A DNA stretch of 5,251 bases. Source: Alphaproteobacteria bacterium UBA2784 (lineage in GTDB: Bacteria; Pseudomonadota; Alphaproteobacteria; Micropepsales; Micropepsaceae). A program made the position numbers and the translations under genes. The notes under the pieces were generated by a model. It was not told the DNA's origin. It worked only from the letters and a program-made list of their open reading frames with translations, and ran no database searches. This document shows, piece by piece, positions 1 to 4,194 of this stretch (within the stretch, counting starts at the first letter, position 1; each line of letters starts with the position of its first letter). The stretch covers positions 1 to 5,251 of the forward strand of contig DEIC01000093.1 of the NCBI GenBank assembly GCA_002352285.1. The letters run 5' to 3'.

Positions 1-117
1 TTCGGTGACAGTGCACTTAATTCGCGGCACCAGATCGAAACAGGATATCTCCACATTCTCGCGCTCAACCTCTAACTTTCCGCGTTCTGATCTGGGCCAA
101 TTTTCGGGGGAAGTTCC
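1..117. other. Leader of the cytochrome c gene, possibly with the end of an upstream gene
   Basis: This stretch is less GC-rich than the rest of the window and holds no complete gene that I can support. Two plus-strand frames are open from the left edge. One ends in TAA at 73-75. The other runs on to a TGA at 119-121 that overlaps the cytochrome ATG as ATGA. Either could be the tail of an upstream gene, but neither short translation resembles a family I know. I found no convincing -35/-10 pair. A purine-rich Shine-Dalgarno (GGGGGAA, 106-112) lies 5 nt before the cytochrome start and supports that start. Confidence 0.4.
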
Positions 118-627
118 ATGAAACGCATCCTCATCGCAGCGACTGCCCTTGCGGCGATGGCCGCAACCCACGCCAGTGCGGCGGATGAAGCCACGCTCAA
201 GCGGGGCGAATACCTCGTGACCATCATGAGCTGCACCGATTGCCATACGCCGGGAAATTTCGGCCCTTCGCCGGACATGGAACACAAGCTGGGCGGCGCT
301 TCGGTTGGCTTCTTCTTGCCGGGCCTCGGCTATTTCTATGGCCCGAACCTGACGCCGCACGAAGAAACCGGCCTGGGCAAGTGGAGCGAAGCGGAGATCG
401 TGACCGCCCTGCGCGAGGGTGTGCGCCCCGATGGCCGCGTGCTTGCGCCGATCATGCCATGGACCGCCTTCGCCTCGCTGACGGACGAGGATGCCTTTGC
501 CATCGCCGCCTATCTGAAAAGCCTGCCAGCCTATGAGCACGCCGTTCCCGGGCCCCAGGGTCCGGACGCAGCGCCGCCCGCGCCCTATCAGGCCGTCGTT
601 CTGCCGGATGGAACGATCATCCGCTAG
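118..627 (+). CDS. Exported mono-haem c-type cytochrome
   Basis: The product is a 169-residue periplasmic electron carrier. Residues 1-21 form a signal peptide: positively charged KR, then an alanine-rich hydrophobic core, then ASA before the likely cleavage site. The mature protein is about 148 residues. A single CxxCH haem-attachment motif is at 39-43 (CTDCH), with the histidine as proximal ligand. Met113 in APIMPW is the likely distal ligand. The pattern GPNLTP, GLGKW, ALREGVRPDGR, MPW and AIAAYLKSLP matches the cytochrome c domains that accept electrons from periplasmic dehydrogenases (PQQ- or molybdenum-dependent). No dehydrogenase gene is visible here, so the partner is unknown. The start is supported by GGGGGAA at 106-112 and by the signal peptide beginning directly at Met1. 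Its TAG stop overlaps the yebC stop on the other strand. The fold is secure; the pathway is not. Confidence 0.9.
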   Translation: MKRILIAATALAAMAATHASAADEATLKRGEYLVTIMSCTDCHTPGNFGPSPDMEHKLGGASVGFFLPGLGYFYGPNLTPHEETGLGKWSEAEIVTALREGVRPDGRVLAPIMPWTAFASLTDEDAFAIAAYLKSLPAYEHAVPGPQGPDAAPPAPYQAVVLPDGTIIR

Positions 628-1373
628 GCGGCGGACAGTTTTTCGAGCAGCGCCTCGGGCATATCGAAGTTTGAATAGACGCGCTGGACATCGTCATGAT
701 CGTCCAGCGCGTCGAGCATTTTAAGGAGCGTCTGGCCGGTTTCTTCGTTCACCGCCACGCTGTTTTGCGGCTTCCACACAATGCGGGCCGTCGCTGCCGG
801 GCCGAGCTTGGCCTCCAGCGCATCGCGCACGCCGCCAAAGTCATCGGGCGCGCACAGGAACTCGTGGCCGTCGTCTGTTGTCAGACATTCGTCTGCGCCC
901 GCATCGATCGCCACATCGATCATGGCGTCTGCCGAGCCCTTGTCCGCCGGATAGGTGATCGACCCCACGCGATTGAACATGAAGGAAACCGATCCGGTCT
1001 CGCCCATATTGCCGTCATGCTTGGAGAAGATGGAGCGGATGTCGCCACCCGTGCGGTTGCGGTTGTCGGTCAGCGCCTCAACGATCACGGCAACGCCGCC
1101 CGGCCCGTAACCCTCGTAGCGCATTTCCTCATAGTTCTCGGCATCACCGCCCAGCGCCTTCTTGATCGCGCGTTCGATGTTGTCTTTCGGCATGTTTTCC
1201 TTGCGGGCCGCCATGATGGCCGCACGCAGTTTCGGATTCTTGTCCGGTTCGGGCAGACCCTGCTTGGCAGCGACCGTAATTTCGCGCGCGAGCTTCGAGA
1301 AAAGCTGGGAACGCTTTTTATCCTGCGCACCCTTGCGGAACATGATGTTCTTGAACTGTGAATGCCCGGCCAT
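624..1373 (-). CDS. yebC: YebC/PmpR/TACO1 family regulator
   Basis: The product is a 249-residue cytoplasmic protein, the normal length for the family. The diagnostic N-terminus MAGHSQFKNIM is followed by a basic helical region (RKGAQDKKR, residues 13-21) and KENMPKDNIERAIKK (58-72). The segment YEGYGPGGVAVIVEALTDN (86-104) begins the second domain, and LDDHDDVQRVYSNFD is near the C-terminus. Family members were first described as transcription regulators (PmpR). Bacterial YebC and mitochondrial TACO1 have since been linked to translation, including relief of ribosome stalling at proline-rich stretches. Which role applies here cannot be told from sequence. AAGGG at 1381-1385 sits 7 nt before the ATG and fixes the start. 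It is the last gene of the leftward cluster, 70 nt after the ymdB-like gene. ruvC, a frequent neighbour of yebC in other bacteria, is not next to it here. Confidence 0.95.
   Translation of the reverse strand: MAGHSQFKNIMFRKGAQDKKRSQLFSKLAREITVAAKQGLPEPDKNPKLRAAIMAARKENMPKDNIERAIKKALGGDAENYEEMRYEGYGPGGVAVIVEALTDNRNRTGGDIRSIFSKHDGNMGETGSVSFMFNRVGSITYPADKGSADAMIDVAIDAGADECLTTDDGHEFLCAPDDFGGVRDALEAKLGPAATARIVWKPQNSVAVNEETGQTLLKMLDALDDHDDVQRVYSNFDMPEALLEKLSAA
678..723 (+). terminator. Candidate terminator of the cytochrome c gene, inside yebC
   Basis: A perfect 12-bp inverted repeat (678-689 paired with 702-713, arms GACGCGCTGGAC and GTCCAGCGCGTC) encloses a 12-nt loop. On the plus strand it is followed by GAGCATTTT. 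It starts 51 nt after the cytochrome stop codon, where a rho-independent terminator would be expected, although the T run is short and offset from the stem by 5 nt. It lies within yebC and encodes residues 221-232 (DALDDHDDVQRV), a conserved stretch, so codon choice rather than amino-acid change creates the symmetry. On the yebC strand no T run follows it. Chance coding symmetry remains possible. Confidence 0.45.
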
Positions 1374-1402
1374 CGCCGCACCCTTTTGACTGATCTGATT
1401 TT

Positions 1403-1428
1403 GGCGGATCGCTTAGCCGATGCCCGCC
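1403..1428. other. Hairpin in the ymdB-yebC gap
   Basis: In the 70-nt gap between these genes, GGCGG (1403-1407) pairs with CCGCC (1424-1428), and ATCG (1408-1411) pairs with CGAT (1418-1421). The loop is 6 nt and a 2-nt bulge interrupts one arm. No T run follows on either strand, so it is not a standard terminator. It could be a processing or attenuation site between the two genes, or chance. Confidence 0.3.
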
Positions 1429-1443
1429 TGAAATGGCAAGGCG

Positions 1444-2259
1444 TCAGACTTGAGGCACCGTGGCCTTGAGCCTGCCGCCCACACGCACCGGCTCGACCCT
1501 GACAGCAAGCCCCGTCTTCTCATCCGTCTCCACAAAGACTCCGCACACAGTGGCTGGGCCATTGGCCGGTTCCATGCGCCCGCCCGGCAGCTTGGTGAGG
1601 AAGCGGCGGATCGGCTCGTCCTTCACCATGCCGATCACGCTGTCATAGTCGGCGCATGCGCCCGCATCGGTTTGATAGGCCGTGCCCTTGGGCAGGATCT
1701 GCGCATCCGCCGTCGGCACATGGCTGTGTGTGCCAACACACAGCGACGCGCGTCCGTCGCACCAATGGCCCATCGCCATTTTCTCGCTCGTCGCATCCGC
1801 GTGCATGTCCACGATGATGGCATCCGCCGCGCGGCCAAGCCCGGCTGCGTTCAGTTCTGCATCCACGGCTGCAAACGGGCAGTCGAGCTGATCCATGAAC
1901 ACGCGGCCCATCGCATTGATGACGAGCACATCGCCACCGTTCTTTGCCTTGAACAGACCAACGCCCTTGCCCGGCGCGCCCTTGGGATAATTGAGCGGGC
2001 GCAACAGGCGCGGCTCGCGCTCAATAAAGCTGAGCGCCTCGCGCTGGTCCCAGACGTGATTGCCGGTCGTGATCACATCAGCGCCCGCGTCAATCAGCTG
2101 CGCGCAGATCCGTTCGGTAATGCCAAAGCCGTGTGCCGCGTTCTCGCCATTGACGACCGCGAAATCGATGGCAAGCGCTTTACGCAGGCGCGGCAGCTCC
2201 GCCACCACTGCATCGCGGCCGGATTGGCCAACCACATCGCCCAGAAAAAGAAGCCGCAT
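1444..2259 (-). CDS. YmdB-like metallophosphoesterase (TIGR00282 family)
   Basis: The product is a 271-residue dinuclear metallophosphoesterase of the YmdB/DR1281 family. The expected metal ligands are all present: Asp8 in LFLGDVVG, Glu39 and Asn40 in VNGEN, Asn67 and catalytic His68 in TTGNHVWD, His153 in VDMHADATSEK, and His178 and His180 in VGTHSHVPTAD. Length and start match the family (MRLLFLGDVVG for the usual MRILFIGDIVG). In Bacillus subtilis YmdB is a 2',3'-cyclic nucleotide phosphodiesterase that affects RNA turnover and developmental decisions. The substrate in proteobacteria is not settled, so only phosphodiesterase activity is inferred. The ATG is 10 nt past the cyclo-ligase stop, and the sequence before it (GGTCCTTCC) has no Shine-Dalgarno. 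Translation therefore probably depends on coupling to the upstream gene. Confidence 0.93.
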   Translation of the reverse strand: MRLLFLGDVVGQSGRDAVVAELPRLRKALAIDFAVVNGENAAHGFGITERICAQLIDAGADVITTGNHVWDQREALSFIEREPRLLRPLNYPKGAPGKGVGLFKAKNGGDVLVINAMGRVFMDQLDCPFAAVDAELNAAGLGRAADAIIVDMHADATSEKMAMGHWCDGRASLCVGTHSHVPTADAQILPKGTAYQTDAGACADYDSVIGMVKDEPIRRFLTKLPGGRMEPANGPATVCGVFVETDEKTGLAVRVEPVRVGGRLKATVPQV

Positions 2260-2269
2260 GGAAGGACCG

Positions 2270-2956
2270 TCAGCGCGCCGTTGACGTGCGCCGCCGCGCG
2301 GTTGAACCGCCGGGGCTGGGCGCAGACGCCGGCCCCGCCAGAAGCGGCGACAGCGAGAAGCGGTAAAGCTGGCGCTCGGTTACCACGGCATCCAGCGCCT
2401 CGTCATGATCCTCAACCGGAAGGTCCTCATGGCGCTGGCAGTCAAAGGCGAGGCCCACGGCCAGAACAGATCCGCGCGCGCGCAATTCGGTCAGTGTGCG
2501 GTCGTAATAGCCGCCGCCGCGGCCAAGACGGTGGCCCTTGGCGTCGAATGCAACCAGCGGCACCAGCACCAGCACCGGCTCGATGATCTGGCTTTCAGAA
2601 GTCGTGCGCGTGCCAAAGGGGCCTGCGACCAGCTTGTCGCCCGGACGCCACAGCCGGAATGAGAGCGGGACATTGTCGCCCTCAACCACCGGCAGCGCGA
2701 TCCGGTGGTTCGCCTTGTGCAGACGCTCCAGCAACAGGGTCGGATCGATTTCCGATTTGAGTGGTGCATAGCCCGCCACCGCCGATCCGGCAGGCAGCGA
2801 AAGCGCGGGAAGAAGAATTTCCGCAACCTGCCGCGCGGCATCCTCGCCATAGGCGGCGGAAGCTGACTGCGCGCGCCGCAACATGTCGCGGCGGATTGTC
2901 TCCTTCTGCGAGGGCGCGGGCGGAACGGCTGAACGTAAAAGGTCAGAGGGGGGCAT
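2270..2956 (-). CDS. ygfA: 5-formyltetrahydrofolate cyclo-ligase
   Basis: The product is a 228-residue cytoplasmic enzyme that converts 5-formyl-THF to 5,10-methenyl-THF using ATP, returning an inhibitory folate to the one-carbon pool. Visible family features, in order: the basic N-terminal helix KETIRRDMLRR (18-28) of the nucleotide site; YAPLKSEIDP (63-72); GPFGTRTT (112-119); VPLVAFDAKGHRLGRGGGYYDR (about 132-153), the family signature; and LPVEDHDEALDAVVTER (179-195). After about residue 203 comes a low-complexity Ala/Ser/Pro/Arg tail of some 25 residues that the family does not usually have. The frame is open further upstream, but that would run through the hairpin and 6S RNA, so the ATG at 2956 is preferred; ATGs 14 and 16 codons upstream are alternatives. 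No strong Shine-Dalgarno precedes it. It lies directly downstream of the 6S gene, as in E. coli ssrS-ygfA. Confidence 0.93.
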   Translation of the reverse strand: MPPSDLLRSAVPPAPSQKETIRRDMLRRAQSASAAYGEDAARQVAEILLPALSLPAGSAVAGYAPLKSEIDPTLLLERLHKANHRIALPVVEGDNVPLSFRLWRPGDKLVAGPFGTRTTSESQIIEPVLVLVPLVAFDAKGHRLGRGGGYYDRTLTELRARGSVLAVGLAFDCQRHEDLPVEDHDEALDAVVTERQLYRFSLSPLLAGPASAPSPGGSTARRRTSTAR

Positions 2957-3014
2957 GAATGTCCGGTCAGTCCCCGTCAAATCCCGACAGGGCAACATGA
3001 ACATGCCACAACCT

Positions 3015-3052
3015 GCCGGGCCATTTGGAGCAAAACTTTTTGCCTGCCCGGC
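3015..3052 (-). repeat. Nested inverted repeat between 6S RNA and the cyclo-ligase gene
   Basis: GCCGGGC (3015-3021) and GCCCGGC (3046-3052) form a perfect 7-bp outer stem. Inside it, GCAAAA (3030-3035) and TTTTGC (3038-3043) form a 6-bp inner stem with a 2-nt loop. In the minus-strand transcript the inner hairpin sits 2 nt after the 5' outer arm and 8 nt before the 3' outer arm. It lies 34 nt past the inferred 6S 3' end and 58 nt before the cyclo-ligase start. No T run follows, so it may be a 6S processing or read-through control element rather than a simple terminator. Confidence 0.5.
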
Positions 3053-3086
3053 TTGACAGTTAATACTTTGATTCAAATGGGAAAAT

Positions 3087-3252
3087 GTGGACGGGACCGC
3101 CTGCGCCGGCACTTCAATGAACCTCACGGGCCTGCAAGTGCAGGTGGGCGCCATATGTCCGCAGCCACGGCCACGGTCAGGGACAGCTCCCTGTGAGAAC
3201 CATTAAGGCCCCTGGGCATCAAACAGCATCGCACGCCGCAGTACCCGTCCAC
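3087..3252 (-). ncRNA. ssrS: 6S RNA
   Basis: 6S RNA binds sigma70 RNA polymerase by imitating an open promoter and lowers transcription in slow-growing cells. The gap between zapA and the cyclo-ligase gene is its conserved location in proteobacteria. The ends are inferred from a perfect 9-bp closing stem: GTGGACGGG at the 5' end of the transcript and CCCGTCCAC at the 3' end. After one bulged U this continues as ACUGC with GCGGU. Further in, CTCAC (3123-3127) pairs with GTGAG (3193-3197). Two local hairpins are CAGGGA/TCCCTG (3178-3193) and CCTGC/GCAGG (3131-3144). The long closing helix, interrupted middle and hairpin arm give the 6S shape at about 166 nt. The call rests on position and fold; exact ends are uncertain by several nucleotides. 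Confidence 0.85.
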
Positions 3253-3257
3253 TGCCC

Positions 3258-3286
3258 AACCTAGGCCGCGGCGACCCTGGCTGCAA
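3258..3286 (-). promoter_or_regulatory. Candidate 6S RNA promoter inside the end of zapA
   Basis: On the minus strand TTGCAG (3281-3286) is separated by 17 nt from TAGGTT (3258-3263). Each box matches only half of the sigma70 consensus. The start it predicts (about 3251) nevertheless coincides with the 6S 5' end at 3252, which was derived independently from the closing stem. The zapA stop codon TAG is the first half of the -10 box. Transcription from the upstream operon promoter followed by processing is the alternative. Confidence 0.4.
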
Positions 3287-3620
3287 TCTCTTCAATGCGC
3301 GCCGCTGCTGACTCCAGCACGTCAGCCACCGCGCCTTCGGCTGTCTGCGCCTTTTCAGCGACAGCCACACGCGTTTGTTTCAGCTGGGCAATTTCGGCGT
3401 CCAGCTCTTCGATTTTCTGTTCGCGCAGGCCCAGTTCGTCAGCGATGAGAAGCGACGCCATCAAAAGGAGGCGGGAATCGCCCACCTGGCCGACCGCACC
3501 GGCGATTTCAGCAACGCGCCTGTCGATGACCTGCGCCAGTTCGACAAGATGCTTTTCTTCGCCATCATCGCAGGCAATCGTATAGGAGCGCCCATTGACG
3601 GTTACCGTAACGTGAGCCAT
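3261..3620 (-). CDS. zapA: Cell division protein ZapA
   Basis: The product is a 119-residue cytoplasmic protein that binds FtsZ and cross-links its filaments at the division site. The N-terminus MAHVTVTVNGRSYTIACDDG is the typical beta-hairpin start of ZapA, followed by EEKHLVELAQVIDRRVAEIA (about 21-40) and the conserved helix LLLMASLLIADEL (51-63). The remainder, from about 65 to 119, is charged and Ala/Glu-rich with heptad character: the dimerising coiled coil. It is slightly longer than E. coli ZapA (109). It starts 5 nt after the stop of the zauP-like gene. The GGAG of its Shine-Dalgarno overlaps that gene's last codons and stop (GCGGAGTAG), which indicates coupled translation. Its 3' end probably carries the 6S promoter. 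Confidence 0.95.
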   Translation of the reverse strand: MAHVTVTVNGRSYTIACDDGEEKHLVELAQVIDRRVAEIAGAVGQVGDSRLLLMASLLIADELGLREQKIEELDAEIAQLKQTRVAVAEKAQTAEGAVADVLESAAARIEEIAARVAAA

Positions 3621-3625
3621 GCGCC

Positions 3626-3940
3626 CTACTCCGCCGCACTGGCTTGGGGATTGGCGGTCACTGCCTCGCTGCGGGGCCGCACATCAAGAATGGAGCGCAC
3701 CTCCCGGATGGCGCCATCAAGCCGCTGCGAAACCTCTTCCGTCAGCGATTCCAGCGCTTCGGCCTCGCCCTTCATGCGCTCGACTTCGTCCTGCAGGCGC
3801 TCGCGGTCGCGCTTGAGGCCCTGAATCTCGCGCTGGGCCTCGGCCAATGCCTTGCCCTCACGCTGGCGGGCAGCCAGCGCCTGTTCAAGCGTGTCCAGCG
3901 AAGCCGAGAAACGCTCCATTGCACGCTCAAGCCTTGTCAT
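3626..3940 (-). CDS. zauP: ZauP-like coiled-coil protein (DUF4164 type)
   Basis: The product is a 104-residue small soluble protein. From about residue 4 to 85 it is an almost unbroken charged heptad pattern, for example RERLQDEVERMKGEAEALES (46-65), with no signal peptide or membrane segment. The C-terminal 20 residues are Ala/Ser/Pro-rich and probably disordered. Genes of this type sit directly upstream of zapA in alphaproteobacteria. In Caulobacter the equivalent, ZauP, binds ZapA, and the pair focuses the FtsZ ring. The same position, size and composition support that role here; sequence identity to ZauP could not be checked. The ATG at 3940 gives MTRLERAMERF. The frame is open upstream to 4192, but that extension is basic, lacks heptads and would include the promoter. 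No strong Shine-Dalgarno precedes the ATG; a GTG 4 codons upstream is an alternative. Confidence 0.8.
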   Translation of the reverse strand: MTRLERAMERFSASLDTLEQALAARQREGKALAEAQREIQGLKRDRERLQDEVERMKGEAEALESLTEEVSQRLDGAIREVRSILDVRPRSEAVTANPQASAAE

Positions 3941-3975
3941 GGGCAGCACCAACTTGACGGTCGAATGGGGGGACG

Positions 3976-3992
3976 CAGAGGGATCAGAGGGA
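3976..3992. repeat. Tandem 8-bp repeat at the predicted zauP start site
   Basis: CAGAGGGA occurs at 3976-3983 and again at 3985-3992, a 9-bp period. The pair lies immediately downstream of and touching the predicted -10 box of the leftward promoter, so it covers the expected transcription start. It could be an operator or an initial-transcribed-region feature; two short copies could also be chance. Confidence 0.35.
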
Positions 3993-4020
3993 CCATAAAC
4001 CCGGATTCGCAGCGCGGCAA
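3992..4020 (-). promoter_or_regulatory. Candidate promoter of the zauP-zapA operon
   Basis: On the minus strand TTGCCG (4015-4020) and TATGGT (3992-3997) are exactly 17 nt apart. The -10 matches TATAAT at four of six positions and the -35 keeps TTG. A start near 3985 would give a leader of about 45 nt to the zauP ATG. The spacer contains GATTC (4004-4008), a GANTC sequence methylated by CcrM in most alphaproteobacteria. The -35 is one half of the inverted repeat at 4012-4054. Confidence 0.55.
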
Positions 4021-4054
4021 GAAATCGCGCACCAAAGAGCAGGCTTTGCCGCGC
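4012..4054. repeat. Inverted repeat joining both divergent -35 boxes
   Basis: GCGCGGCAA (4012-4020) and TTGCCGCGC (4046-4054) are perfect reverse complements separated by 25 nt. Each half contains TTGCCG read outward, the -35 candidate of the zauP promoter on one side and of the tkt promoter on the other. It may be an operator for a shared regulator binding at both -35 boxes, or just similar promoters placed symmetrically. Confidence 0.5.
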
Positions 4055-4074
4055 CTTTGCCAAGAATTTACAGC
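4046..4074 (+). promoter_or_regulatory. Candidate tkt promoter
   Basis: On the plus strand TTGCCG (4046-4051) is followed after 17 nt by TACAGC (4069-4074). The -10 is weak (three of six consensus bases). The spacing and the -35 are the same as in the opposite-facing zauP promoter candidate. A start near 4081 would leave a leader of about 110 nt before the transketolase ATG, containing the small ORF at 4138. Confidence 0.35.
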
Positions 4075-4137
4075 CTTTGAGACGCTTGACGGCCAAGGTC
4101 CGGCGGGGCAAACCCTCGCGCGAAATTGAGGGCGGGC

Positions 4138-4194
4138 ATGATCTCCCGGCGCTCCCTCCCCCTCTCACCTGGCGCAAGCGGCCCCTCCCCATGA
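4138..4194 (+). CDS. Possible 18-codon leader ORF upstream of tkt
   Basis: An ATG at 4138 is preceded by GAGGG (4128-4132), 5 nt away, which is the best Shine-Dalgarno in this region. It opens an 18-codon frame, MISRRSLPLSPGASGPSP. The frame ends in TGA at 4192-4194, overlapping the transketolase ATG as ATGA. The transketolase start has only a C-rich run (GGCCCCTCCCC) in front of it, so reinitiation from this ORF could set its translation. The peptide is Ser/Pro-rich, with no run of one amino acid that would suggest classical attenuation. A frame this short could arise by chance; the combination of ribosome site and ATGA overlap is the evidence. Confidence 0.4.
   Translation: MISRRSLPLSPGASGPSP

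Noticed and set aside
605..623. Short hairpin CGGATG/CATCCG just before the cytochrome stop, considered as a yebC terminator
   Set aside because: The stem is only 6 bp and no T run follows it on the minus strand.
696..1361. A 221-codon plus-strand open frame
   Set aside because: It is antisense to yebC, whose motifs are unmistakable. It has no recognisable domain.
1450..2586. A 378-codon plus-strand open frame, the longest complete one in the window
   Set aside because: It runs antisense to the ymdB-like gene and into the cyclo-ligase gene, both with clear family motifs. Its translation is rich in His, Arg and Ala, as expected from antisense of GC-rich codons, and shows no domain.
2972..2992. 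Imperfect hairpin CCCTGTC/GACGGGG just before the cyclo-ligase start as a riboswitch or attenuator
   Set aside because: One 7-bp stem with a G-U pair is not enough. It does not resemble the tetrahydrofolate riboswitch, and no alternative pairing partner is evident.
3053..3081. Plus-strand TTGACA downstream of the 6S gene as a promoter reading against it
   Set aside because: The -35 is perfect, but at 17 nt the -10 position reads AATGGG, and nothing is encoded on that strand before zapA antisense.
2957..3154. N-terminal extension of the cyclo-ligase frame by 66 codons
   Set aside because: The extension would translate the nested hairpin and part of the 6S RNA, and it resembles no part of the cyclo-ligase family. 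The ATG at 2956 gives a near-normal N-terminus.
3941..4192. N-terminal extension of the zauP-like frame by 84 codons
   Set aside because: It is basic, lacks the heptad pattern of the coiled coil and would cover the promoter candidates.
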